From NCBI RefSeq assembly GCF_000009905.1, contig NC_006177.1:248001-312000 (forward strand): a stretch of 64,000 bases of DNA. The letters are read 5' to 3'. This DNA is from Symbiobacterium thermophilum IAM 14863 (GTDB taxonomy: Bacteria > Bacillota > Sulfobacillia > Symbiobacteriales > Symbiobacteriaceae). Position numbers and translations under genes: made by a program. The notes under the pieces were generated by a model. That model saw only the letters and a program-made list of their open reading frames with translations, did no database searches and was not told the DNA's origin. Shown piece by piece: positions 1 to 12,359 of the stretch; the stretch's first letter is position 1, and each line of letters opens with the position of its first letter.

Positions 1-413
1 GGCACCGTGCGCCCCGCGGATGAGGTCTGCGACGCGGCCGGATGGCCGCAGACGAGCAGTGCGCGCTCCGCGACCAGATCCGGCTGGACGGGGCGGAGGA
101 GGCAGTAGCTGGCCCCTTTCTCGTAGTAGTGCTGCACCAGCAGGTCTGATGCGCAGGAGAGGAGCAGCAGGACGTGGGGGCGCCCCTCCGGGCCCAGCTC
201 CGCCAGTACGCCCAAGCCGTCCAGGTGCGGCAGGACGTCGTCCAGGATCAGCAGGTCCGGGCGCAGGGTCCGCACCAGTTCCACCGCCTCCAGGCCGTGG
301 CGCGCCTCGCCCACCACGGTGAACTCGGACATGCCGTCGAACTTGTCCATGAGGCGCTGGCGTTCCTCGTGGTTGTCGTTGGCGATCAGGACGGTGGTCC
401 GGCCTTCCACCAT
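1..413 (-). CDS. Spo0A-like response regulator receiver domain (partial)
   Basis: The ATG at 413 follows a good ribosome binding site (AAGGAGGG). The 137 visible residues form a CheY-like receiver, and the gene runs off the window before any output domain is seen. The ILDDVLPHLDG stretch around D58 and the GASYCLLRP stretch (100-108) closely resemble Spo0A of Bacillus, so this may be Spo0A or a paralogue. Several phosphorylation residues differ from the norm: the first acidic-pocket residue is Asn (N12-D13), the switch residue is Ser86, and the invariant Lys is Arg107. The phospho-acceptor Asp58 is present. The gene diverges from uraA. Receiver fold is secure; Spo0A identity and phosphorylation are inferred. 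Confidence 0.75.
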   Translation of the reverse strand, partial: MVEGRTTVLIANDNHEERQRLMDKFDGMSEFTVVGEARHGLEAVELVRTLRPDLLILDDVLPHLDGLGVLAELGPEGRPHVLLLLSCASDLLVQHYYEKGASYCLLRPVQPDLVAERALLVCGHPAASQTSSAGRTV

Positions 414-516
414 CTCAAAGAACCCCTCCTTCCCGACAGGAAAGAATCCTAACTTCTGGCATGAAATACCTGCCGGGAGGCCCAAAAAATCTGCCGGCGG
501 AAGAGGAAAAGGACTC

Positions 517-545
517 TGGTCATCCGCGGCAGGTCGTGTTATACT
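517..545 (+). promoter_or_regulatory. Promoter of the uraA transcript
   Basis: TGGTCA, a 17-bp spacer and TATACT form a sigma-A-type promoter. The expected start lies about 10 nt upstream of the PyrR-type leader, which fits an attenuated transcript. Confidence 0.6.
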
Positions 546-560
546 GACTCAGAATTAAAT

Positions 561-661
561 ACCGGCGACCTTTAAGGCAGTCCTGTGAGACTGGCAAGGT
601 CACATGGTTCGGTGCGCCCTGACACGGGTGTGCCTGCCACGCGACTTCTTGCCTCGCCGGT
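561..661 (+). promoter_or_regulatory. PyrR-binding attenuator leader of uraA
   Basis: The motif AGTCCTGTGAGACT (579-592) matches the PyrR binding-loop consensus ARUCCNGNGAGRYU. It sits in a two-part hairpin: GACCTT (567-572) pairs with AAGGTC (596-601), and CAGTC (578-582) pairs with GACTG (588-592). ACCGGCG (561-567) is complementary to CGCCGGT (655-661), giving an antiterminator that excludes both the PyrR loop and the following terminator. By family knowledge, PyrR bound to UMP stabilises the loop and allows termination before the uracil permease gene. Confidence 0.85.
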
Positions 662-676
662 AAGAGGTCCTTTTTT
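643..676 (+). terminator. Attenuator terminator before uraA
   Basis: GACTTCTT (643-650) pairs with AAGAGGTC (662-669) with one G-U pair, followed by CTTTTTT. It overlaps the 3' arm of the PyrR leader antiterminator. Confidence 0.85.
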
Positions 677-714
677 ATGCGTCGCAGGAGCATCATGATC
701 AGGGGGTATGTGCG

Positions 715-1947
715 ATGGCGGGTTCGACGGGAACGCTCTCTCCGACTAAGCGGTTTGTGCTGGGCCTGCAGCACGTGGCGGCGATGTTCGGGGCCACGGT
801 GCTGGTGCCCATCCAGACGGGGCTCAACCCCAGCGTGGCCCTGCTGACCGCGGGCCTCGGCACCTTGCTGTTCCACCTGGTGACGAAGGGCAGGGTGCCC
901 GTGTTCCTGGGCTCCAGCTTCGCCTTCATCGCCGCCATCCAGCTGGTCGGGCAGACGGAGGGGTTGGAGTACGCCGCCGGTGGCATCGTGGCGGCGGGCC
1001 TCGTCTACCTGGTTCTGTCGGGACTCATCTACCTGTTCGGCGTCGACCGGATCCGCAGCTTCTTCCCGCCCATCGTCGCCGGACCGATGATCATGGTCAT
1101 CGGCCTGACGCTGGCGCCCGTGGCCGTGGACATGGCCTCCTCCCACTGGCTCGTGGCCCTTATCACGCTCCTGACGGTGGTGCTGGTGTCGGTCTACGCC
1201 CGGGGCTTCCTGAAGCTGCTGCCGATCATCTGTGGCCTTCTGGTGGGGTTCGCCGCCTCGGCGGCGTTCGGGCTGGTGGACTGGGCGGCCGTGGCCCAGG
1301 CCTCCTGGGTAGCCGTCCCGCCGGTGACGGCGCCCAAGTTCAGCCTCTCGGCCATTCTGGCGATCGCCCCCCTGGCTCTGGTGACGATGGTGGAACACAT
1401 CGGCGACATCACCACCAACGGTGCGGTGATCGGCAAGGATCTGATCCGTGATCCCGGCCTGCACCGGACCCTGATGGGCGACGGCCTGGCCACCGCCCTC
1501 GCCGGCCTGCTGGGCGGCCCGGCCAACACCACGTACTCGGAGAACACGGGCGTCCTGGCCGTCACCCGTGTTTACGATCCCGGTATCCTCCGCATCGCGG
1601 CCGTTGTCGCCATCGCCCTGTCGTTCGTGGGCAAGCTGGGCGCCCTGCTGCAGGCGATCCCGACGCCGGTGATGGGCGGTATCTCCATCGTCCTGTTCGG
1701 CATGATCACCTCCATCGGCATCCGGCAGGTGGTGGACGCCCGGGTGGACCTTACCAACGGGCGCAACCTGGTCATCGCCGCAGTGGTGCTGGTTTTGGGG
1801 ATCGGCGGCGCCGCGCTGCCGCTTCCCGGCGGGCTGCAGTTGGGCGGCATGGCCCTGGCCGCCCTGGTCGGCGTGGTGCTGAACAAGCTCCTGCCGGAGC
1901 AGGTGGTGCGGGAGACCGAGCCGGCCCTGACCGGCGGCGACGACTAG
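715..1947 (+). CDS. uraA: Uracil permease (UraA, NCS2 family)
   Basis: A 410-residue polytopic membrane protein that imports uracil with protons. The N-terminal FVLGLQHVAAM stretch carries the NCS2 Gln-His motif. VEHIGD (E227, H228) and the YSENTG motif (E276) match the two substrate-binding segments of UraA. The length is typical for the family. The PyrR attenuator directly upstream ties expression to the pyrimidine pool, which supports uracil rather than xanthine as substrate. The ATG at 715 follows a G-rich ribosome binding site. Family assignment is secure; the substrate rests on the leader and motifs. Confidence 0.93.
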   Translation: MAGSTGTLSPTKRFVLGLQHVAAMFGATVLVPIQTGLNPSVALLTAGLGTLLFHLVTKGRVPVFLGSSFAFIAAIQLVGQTEGLEYAAGGIVAAGLVYLVLSGLIYLFGVDRIRSFFPPIVAGPMIMVIGLTLAPVAVDMASSHWLVALITLLTVVLVSVYARGFLKLLPIICGLLVGFAASAAFGLVDWAAVAQASWVAVPPVTAPKFSLSAILAIAPLALVTMVEHIGDITTNGAVIGKDLIRDPGLHRTLMGDGLATALAGLLGGPANTTYSENTGVLAVTRVYDPGILRIAAVVAIALSFVGKLGALLQAIPTPVMGGISIVLFGMITSIGIRQVVDARVDLTNGRNLVIAAVVLVLGIGGAALPLPGGLQLGGMALAALVGVVLNKLLPEQVVRETEPALTGGDD

Positions 1948-1975
1948 CGCCGGAGACGAAACCGGAACAGAAACA

Positions 1976-2008
1976 CCCCGGGAGGGCTATCGGCCTTCCC
2001 GGGGTTTC
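1976..2008. terminator. Bidirectional terminator between uraA and the convergent lipoprotein gene
   Basis: CCCCGGGAGG and CCTTCCCGGGG form a GC-rich hairpin with one bulge, followed by TTTCATT on the plus strand. Confidence 0.75.
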
Positions 2009-2034
2009 ATTATCCCGACACGGTTCACGAGGAC

Positions 2035-2601
2035 CTACTTCGCCCGCTCGTTGATGGCGTTGATCAGCGCGGCCAGGCCCCCGGCGGGATCGCCCTGTCG
2101 CGAGCGGGTCAGGTACTGGCTCTGTACCAGCTCCAGCATCTGCTGGAGGGTGATCCTGCGGTCAAAGACCAGCGAGCCCATCGCAAAGCGGATGTTGTAG
2201 TTGTCCGCGGGGAACAGGACCAGTAGGATCTCGTTCTTGCCGGGGTAGCCCTGCTCCGCCAGCATCTGATCCAGATAGGCGGTCTTGTCCATCTCGCGGG
2301 GGGCGTCGTGGGCGAGGACGATGGTGTAGGTAATGGGCGACTGGACCCGCAGCGCCTCTCTCAGGGCCTCCGTGTCGCCGGGAAGAGCGGGGACATCCGG
2401 CTCGGGCTCTGCGGGGTCCTCAGGGGCATCGGCCGGAGGTGACGGCGTCTCCGGTGTCTCCGGCGGCGTCGGGTTCGGCGTCGGCTTCGGTTCGGTCTGC
2501 GGCGGCGGTGAAGGCGGAGGGTTGTCCGCGGAGCCACAGCCGCTGAGGATCAGCGCGGTGCTGAGGATGAGTGCTGCGGCGCGCAACCAGGGACGGCGCA
2601 T
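2035..2601 (-). CDS. Lipoprotein with a TPM-like domain
   Basis: A 188-residue secreted lipoprotein. The lipobox LSGC places the lipidated Cys near residue 22. A Pro/Glu/Thr-rich linker (about residues 25-70) follows, then a folded domain with YTIVLAHDAP and NEILLVLFPADNYNIRFAMG. That strand pattern recalls TPM (YgcG-like) domains, but similarity is weak by eye. The ATG at 2601 was chosen over the GTG at 2610 because AAGGGGG sits 8 nt upstream of it. The gene stands alone, convergent to uraA. Role unknown; probably tethered to the outer face of the membrane. Confidence 0.7.
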   Translation of the reverse strand: MRRPWLRAAALILSTALILSGCGSADNPPPSPPPQTEPKPTPNPTPPETPETPSPPADAPEDPAEPEPDVPALPGDTEALREALRVQSPITYTIVLAHDAPREMDKTAYLDQMLAEQGYPGKNEILLVLFPADNYNIRFAMGSLVFDRRITLQQMLELVQSQYLTRSRQGDPAGGLAALINAINERAK

Positions 2602-2765
2602 GTGTGACACCCCCTTGGCTCTCTTACAGATAATCTAACGACAAAACGGGCTGTCAGGTTACGGGTCACCGAACTATCCATGAGGGCCATGGCAAATCCC
2701 CCGCGCTCCCTATTCCGCCCCTCGGGACGAGGGCGGTAAGATCAGGACAGACAGGGGGGAGCAGC

Positions 2766-3812
2766 TTGATCGATCTCGAACGGCTGCTGAAACTGATGGA
2801 TCCGGATCCCATCCGGGTTGACGCGCAGGCCTGCCTGGCGGCGCGGCACCGGCACTCCAGCTGCCGACGCTGTGCGGAGGCGTGCCCGACCTCTGCGCTG
2901 CGGGTCGAGGGCGGGAGGGTGTGGGCGGACCCCGCCGTCTGCGATCGCTGCGGCATCTGCGCCGGCGTCTGCCCCACGGCGGCCGTCTCCGTCAGGGGCA
3001 TCGACGACGAGGCGGTTCTCTCCGCGGCGGCCGTGCGATGCGAGAAGGCCGCCGGCGACGGTCTTCGCCTGCCCTGCCTGGGCTACTTGTCGGTGGACCA
3101 CCTGCTCGCGATGGCCCTCCGCCATGGCCGGGTGGAGCTCGCCGCCGGCGACTGCGAGTCCTGCTTCCGCAAGGTTGGCGGGGAGCTGGCCCGGGAGGCG
3201 GTGGCGCTGGCGCGGGCGGCGCTGGCCGCACTGGGGTCGGATCACGCGATTCGTCTGACGACAGAGGGCGGCGCCGAAGCGGCCACGCCGAGCCTGACCC
3301 GGCGGGAGCTGCTGAGCCTCTGGCGCACCGAGTCGGCCCAGGCGGCCCGCCAGCTGCTCCCCGAACCGGAGCTCAACCACGCGCGTCTGCCCGCCCGGCT
3401 GCCCCGGCGGCGCGCCCGCTGGCTGCGGCGGCTCGACCCGGACGCGACCCGGGCCGGGGAGATGCCCGCAGGACCGTGGAAGGCCCGCCGCGCGACGGAC
3501 GCATGTACCGGCTGCGGCATCTGCGCCGCGTTCTGCCCGACCGGCAGCCTGGCCGCGGAAGGGGCGGAAGCCGGGTGGACGCTCACCCACCAGCCGGCCG
3601 CGTGCGTGGCCTGCGGCACCTGTGTGGATCTCTGCCCGGCACGGGCGATGGGGGAGGCGCCCCTCGCGGTCGAGGACCTGGCCCGCGGGGAGCGGCGTGC
3701 GCTCATCCAGCTGGTCGAGTGCCGCTGCCGCCACTGCCGTCGAACCTTCCGGGGCCGCCCCGGGGAGACGCAGTGCCCGGGTTGCAGGAATATACTGGGA
3801 GGCCGCGTGTAA
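2766..3812 (+). CDS. Multi-cluster 4Fe-4S ferredoxin-like protein with a C-terminal zinc ribbon
   Basis: A 348-residue cytoplasmic protein that probably carries electrons. An N-terminal pair of clusters is followed by a roughly 150-residue middle region and a second pair, CTGCGICAAFCP and CVACGTCVDLCP. CDRCGICAGVCP in the first pair is complete. The very first motif reads H-x2-C-x2-C-x3-C-P (H30, C33, C36, C40), so His stands where the first Cys is expected. The C-terminus has CRCRHC and CPGC, a likely zinc ribbon. The TTG start at 2766 is preceded by GGGGGGAG. It has no oxidoreductase partner next door. The partner and pathway are unknown. Confidence 0.8.
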   Translation: MIDLERLLKLMDPDPIRVDAQACLAARHRHSSCRRCAEACPTSALRVEGGRVWADPAVCDRCGICAGVCPTAAVSVRGIDDEAVLSAAAVRCEKAAGDGLRLPCLGYLSVDHLLAMALRHGRVELAAGDCESCFRKVGGELAREAVALARAALAALGSDHAIRLTTEGGAEAATPSLTRRELLSLWRTESAQAARQLLPEPELNHARLPARLPRRRARWLRRLDPDATRAGEMPAGPWKARRATDACTGCGICAAFCPTGSLAAEGAEAGWTLTHQPAACVACGTCVDLCPARAMGEAPLAVEDLARGERRALIQLVECRCRHCRRTFRGRPGETQCPGCRNILGGRV

Positions 3813-3835
3813 ACCATCATCCCACATAGTAGACG

Positions 3836-3865
3836 ATCCGGCTGGGTTTATCCAGCCGGATTTTC
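3836..3865 (+). terminator. Terminator of the ferredoxin-like gene
   Basis: A perfect 10-bp stem ATCCGGCTGG/CCAGCCGGAT with a 6-nt loop runs into TTTTCT, 24 nt after the stop codon. Confidence 0.85.
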
Positions 3866-3880
3866 TGAACCCAGGCGCGA

Positions 3881-3918
3881 ACCAACGTGCGGCACCGCAT
3901 CCGGTGCCGCACGTTGGT
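3881..3918. repeat. Perfect 17-bp inverted repeat
   Basis: ACCAACGTGCGGCACCG and its exact complement are separated by CATC. There is no T-tract on either side. It lies between the ferredoxin terminator and the 3' end of amtB, so it may be an RNA-stabilising hairpin or a protein site. Confidence 0.7.
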
Positions 3919-3994
3919 CTCGGGCAGGCGTCCGTGTCGCCCGCACAGCCCGTGGGGGTCGTTGGTCGTCGCACGCGCCGGTGACGGGGAGCCG

Positions 3995-5254
3995 TCAGTC
4001 GTCGCCCGTGTAGCCGTGCGCCGCAGCCGGCTGGAAGTCGGGGTACGCCCGCGCACCGTGCTCGGTGTCGAGGCCGGAGAGCTCCTCCTCCTGGGAGACC
4101 CGGAGCCCTACCGTGGCCTTGATGGTGGCAAAGATCAGCAGGCAGACGGCAAAGGCGTATGCGAAGACCGCCGCCGCGCCCAGGGCCTGAATGGCCAGCA
4201 GCTGCGGTCCGCCGCCCACCAGCAGTCCCTGAGTCTCGTGGAAGAGGCCCACCGCCAGGGTGCCCCAGAGGCCGGCGAAGCCGTGCACGGGGATGGCGCC
4301 CACGGCGTCGTCGATGCGGAACCGCTCCAGCAGGGCCGTGCCGGGGGCCAACAGCATTCCGGCGACGGCGCCGATGAGAATTGACGCTGCAGGCGAGACA
4401 AAGGCGCAGCCGGCGGTGATGCCCACCAGGCCGGCCAGGGCGCCGTTGAGCGCCGCCTCCGCCTCCCAGGTGCGGGTGCGCAGGTAGGCGCTGAGCAGCG
4501 CGGCCAGGGCGCCGGCGGCGGCCCCCAGATTGGTGGTCACCGCGATCCGCCCGATGTTGGGGTCGGTGGCGGAGAGTGTGCTGCCCGGGTTGAAGCCGAA
4601 CCAGCCGAACCAGAGGATGAAGACGCCCAGGGCCGCCAGCACCAGGTTGTGGCCCACGATCTTTCGGGGCCTGCCCTGTTTGTCGTACCGGTCGATCCGG
4701 GGGCCCAGGAGGAGGAGGCCCGCCAGCGCGGCCCAGGCGCCCACCGAGTGCACGACCGTGGATCCGGCGAAATCCACGAAACCCAGCTGGGCGAGCCAGC
4801 CGCCGCCCCAGATCCAGTGGCCGCCCACCGGGTAGACCAGCAGCGTGATGGCCGCGCTGAAGAGCAGGTAGGCTGAGAACTTGGTGCGCTCCGCCATTGC
4901 CCCCGAGACGATGGTTGCCGCGGTCCCCGCGAACGTGGTCTGGAACCAGAGGAAGACGAAGAACGGAATCGCCAGGCCCAGGTGGAGGAAGCGGGATTCG
5001 GGGGATCCGAAGCCGCCGAGGCCGACCAGCCCGCCGGCGTCAGCCCCGAACATCAGCCCGAAGCCCACCGCCCAGAATGCGATGGAGGCGACGACGAAGT
5101 CCATCAGGTTCTTGAGCACGATGTTCACCGCATTCTTGGAGCGAGTGAACCCGGCCTCCACCATCGCGAACCCGGCCTGCATGAAGAAGACCAACGAGGC
5201 GGCCACCATGGTCCACGCCGAATCGATCCCCACGGTCCATCCATCCAGGTTCAT
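3995..5254 (-). CDS. amtB: Ammonium transporter (Amt family)
   Basis: A 419-residue protein with about 11 membrane segments that conducts ammonium across the cytoplasmic membrane. The N-terminal QAGFAMVEAGFTRSKN stretch is diagnostic of Amt. Both pore histidines appear to be present: H169 in TVVHSVGAW and H324 in PVHGFAGLWG. The ATG at 5254 follows GAAGGAGGG, and a small hairpin (CCTGGC/GCCAGG, 5276-5291) lies just upstream of that site. It follows gltB by 130 nt on the same strand, so uptake and assimilation of ammonium are probably co-expressed. No glnK/PII gene is adjacent, unlike many amtB loci. Confidence 0.95.
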   Translation of the reverse strand: MNLDGWTVGIDSAWTMVAASLVFFMQAGFAMVEAGFTRSKNAVNIVLKNLMDFVVASIAFWAVGFGLMFGADAGGLVGLGGFGSPESRFLHLGLAIPFFVFLWFQTTFAGTAATIVSGAMAERTKFSAYLLFSAAITLLVYPVGGHWIWGGGWLAQLGFVDFAGSTVVHSVGAWAALAGLLLLGPRIDRYDKQGRPRKIVGHNLVLAALGVFILWFGWFGFNPGSTLSATDPNIGRIAVTTNLGAAAGALAALLSAYLRTRTWEAEAALNGALAGLVGITAGCAFVSPAASILIGAVAGMLLAPGTALLERFRIDDAVGAIPVHGFAGLWGTLAVGLFHETQGLLVGGGPQLLAIQALGAAAVFAYAFAVCLLIFATIKATVGLRVSQEEELSGLDTEHGARAYPDFQPAAAHGYTGDD

Positions 5255-5384
5255 CGCTCCAGCCCTCCTTCACGCCTGGCGAACGCCAGGATCTCTTTCT
5301 TGGCCGAACCCCTCCGGGTCCGGCGGATATGCTGTCACCCGCACACCGGCGGGTGAAACGGGTCCGTGCGGACGCCGAGGTCTG

Positions 5385-10043
<4,659 letters not shown>

Positions 10044-10119
10044 TGTTCTCTCACCCCTTTGGCCGCCTCCTCACCGGGAGCGCAGACAGGCGCTCCGCCA
10101 TGTGAAAAATGTGATTTGC

Positions 10120-10149
10120 AGTATAGGGGTGGCATCCACTTACTGTCAA
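10120..10149 (-). promoter_or_regulatory. Promoter of gltB
   Basis: On the minus strand TTGACA, 18 bp and TATACT form a near-consensus sigma-A promoter about 80 nt upstream of gltB. Confidence 0.85.
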
Positions 10150-10170
10150 TCCGTGATCCGGCATTCCCCC

Positions 10171-10192
10171 GATACAAGTTCGGAATTGTATC
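10171..10192. promoter_or_regulatory. Palindromic operator upstream of the gltB promoter
   Basis: GATACAA and TTGTATC are exact inverted half-sites 8 nt apart. They lie 22 bp upstream of the -35 box, a typical activator position. GltC-type LysR control is one guess. Confidence 0.55.
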
Positions 10193-10250
10193 GAATCGAG
10201 AATCCAATCAGTGCACGGATGCTCCCGGCCTGCTGCCGCCCCGGAACACG

Positions 10251-10295
10251 CGGGGCTGCCCCGGGAGAGTCGATCGCTCCCCCGGGGCAGCCCCG
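10251..10295 (-). terminator. Terminator of asnB
   Basis: A 17-bp GC-rich stem, CGGGGCTGCCCCGGGAG against its complement with one extra C, lies 22 nt past the asnB stop codon. The T-tract is poor, so termination strength is uncertain. Confidence 0.65.
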
Positions 10296-10316
10296 TTCGC
10301 TGCGGTCCGCCGTTTC

Positions 10317-12161
10317 TCAAACGAGCACCACCTTGTAGTGCCGGAGCCAGGCCTCGAGCTGGATGAGCCAGGCGAAGTACTGGGGGCCGCTCATCAGCTG
10401 GCCGAACCAGGGCAGGTCCGTGGCCTCGTGGTCCTGCCGCGCCAGGGCCCGCACCCGGTCGGCCCGGACGATCTTGTGCAGCCGGCAGGCGGGGTCGTCC
10501 AGCAGGGCCAGGACCCGGTCCCGCACGGCGCGGAAGTATTCCGGGTGGTGGGTCTTCGGGAACGGGCTCTTGCGCCGGGTCCGCACCGCTTCGGGCAGCA
10601 CCCCCCGCAGCGCTTCCCGGAGGATGCCCTTCTCCCGCCCTCCGTAGGTCTTCAGGCGCCAGGGGATGTTCCACACGTACTCGACCAGGAGGTGGTCGCA
10701 GAAGGGGACGCGCGCCTCCAGCCCGACCGCCATGGACATGCGGTCGTTGCGGTCCAGGAGCGTGGCCATAAACCAGGCCAAATTGAGGTAGAAGAGTTCC
10801 CGGATGCGGGCCTCCTCCGGCTCCTCCCCCGGCAGCCGGGGCACGCGGGCTACGGTGTTGCTGTACCGCTGGGCCACGTAGTCCTCGGCCCGGATCGGCC
10901 CCGTGACGCCGGGCTGCAGCAGGGCCGTGCGGGCCTCCAGCGAGCGGATCCAGGGGAAGGTCCGGCCGGTCTCCGGGCCGGGTCGGTGGAACCACGGGTA
11001 ACCGCCGAACACCTCGTCCGCGCACTCGCCGGAGAGCACCACGGTGGCCCCCTTCTTGATCTCCCGGCAGAACAGGAAAAGCGCGGCGTCGACGTCGGCC
11101 ATGCCCGGCAGGTCCCGGATGAGCGCCGCCTTCTCCAGCGCGTCCACCAGCTGCGGTGTATCGATGACGACCTCGTGGTGCACCGTGCCTAGGCTCTCGG
11201 CCATCGTTCCCGCGTAGGCGCTGTCGGGGTCGGGCTGGAAGGCGTGGGCGCGGAAGTGCCGGTCGTTTTCCGCGTAGTCGATGGACCAGGTGTGCAGGGG
11301 CCCCCGCCCTTGGGCCCGGAAGGCCTCGGCGGCGAAGGCGGTGATCGCGCTGGAGTCGAGCCCGCCGGAGAGCAGGGTGGCCACCGGCACGTCGGCCACC
11401 AGCTGCCGGCGAACCGCCTCCCGCAGCAGCTCCCGCACCCGCTCGGCCGTCTCCGCCGGGCCGTCGGTGTGGGGCCTGCTTTCCAACTGCCAGTACGGCT
11501 GCGTCCGCACGCCCGCGCGGTCGAAGAGGAGCCAGTGGCCGGGCAGCACCTCCCGGACGCCCCGGAACACGCCGTGGCCCGGGGTGCGGGACGGTCCCAG
11601 GTAGAGCACCTCGGCCAGCCCCTCTGCGTCCACCTCCGGCTGCACCAGCGGGTGGGCCAGCAGCGCCTTCAGCTCGGAGCCGAACAGGATCGCGCTTCCC
11701 ATCGTCTTATAAAAGAGAGGTTTCACGCCAAAGCGGTCGCGGGCCAGGAAGAGCTGTTGCCCGGCCTCGTCCCACACCGCGAACGCGTAGATGCCGTTCA
11801 GACGGCGGGTGCACTCCGGCCCCCACTCCATGTACGCGACGAGCAGGACCTCGGTGTCCGACTGCGTCGAGAAAGCATGACCGCGGGCGGTGAGCTCCTC
11901 TTTCAGCTCCTGCGTGTTGTAGAGTTGCCCGTTGTACACAAGGACATAGGTTCGGTCACCGCGGCTGCGGACCATGGGCTGGGCGCCGCCGACCAGGTCG
12001 ACCACCGCCAGACGCCGGTGGCCGAAGGCGCAGTGGCCGGAGCACCAGATGCCCCCGGCGTCCGGCCCCCGATCGGCCAGCGGCGCAATCATCGTTTCCA
12101 GTACCGGGCCTTCCCGGGAAAGGTCCCTCTTCCAGTCGGCCCAACCGGCTATGCCACACAT
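10317..12161 (-). CDS. asnB: Asparagine synthetase, glutamine-hydrolysing
   Basis: A 614-residue enzyme that amidates aspartate using glutamine and ATP. The start at 12161 gives MCGIAGW with catalytic Cys2; GGAGGG lies 8 nt upstream. A longer reading from 12197 would bury that Cys and is rejected. The class II glutaminase domain (about residues 1-200) is followed by the synthetase domain with the PP-loop SGGLDSS and the LSGECADEVFGGYPW motif. It is the first gene of a minus-strand nitrogen block with gltB and amtB, though a strong hairpin and a separate gltB promoter divide it from gltB. A second, altered AsnB-like gene lies at 37091. Confidence 0.95.
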   Translation of the reverse strand: MCGIAGWADWKRDLSREGPVLETMIAPLADRGPDAGGIWCSGHCAFGHRRLAVVDLVGGAQPMVRSRGDRTYVLVYNGQLYNTQELKEELTARGHAFSTQSDTEVLLVAYMEWGPECTRRLNGIYAFAVWDEAGQQLFLARDRFGVKPLFYKTMGSAILFGSELKALLAHPLVQPEVDAEGLAEVLYLGPSRTPGHGVFRGVREVLPGHWLLFDRAGVRTQPYWQLESRPHTDGPAETAERVRELLREAVRRQLVADVPVATLLSGGLDSSAITAFAAEAFRAQGRGPLHTWSIDYAENDRHFRAHAFQPDPDSAYAGTMAESLGTVHHEVVIDTPQLVDALEKAALIRDLPGMADVDAALFLFCREIKKGATVVLSGECADEVFGGYPWFHRPGPETGRTFPWIRSLEARTALLQPGVTGPIRAEDYVAQRYSNTVARVPRLPGEEPEEARIRELFYLNLAWFMATLLDRNDRMSMAVGLEARVPFCDHLLVEYVWNIPWRLKTYGGREKGILREALRGVLPEAVRTRRKSPFPKTHHPEYFRAVRDRVLALLDDPACRLHKIVRADRVRALARQDHEATDLPWFGQLMSGPQYFAWLIQLEAWLRHYKVVLV

Positions 12162-12359
12162 CTGCGCTGTTCCCTCCGTCTCACCTGAATACTCCATGGT
12201 ACTCGCCGGCGACAGGGTGCGTCCCTGGCGCCGCCGGCTGCGGGGAACCGGGACCGAGACGGCTCCGGGGCAAAAGGCGCGGTCTGCACGGCTCGCGGGT
12301 GACTAGGCTGGGCGGATCCCGGTCGATTCTGGTAATGTAAGGGTGAGGAGGTGGTCTGG

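Noticed and set aside
3881-3918. Terminator for amtB.
   Set aside because: The inverted repeat is perfect but has no T-run on the minus strand; listed as a repeat.
10317-12197. AsnB start at 12197.
   Set aside because: It would place 12 residues before the catalytic Cys2, which must be N-terminal after Met removal.
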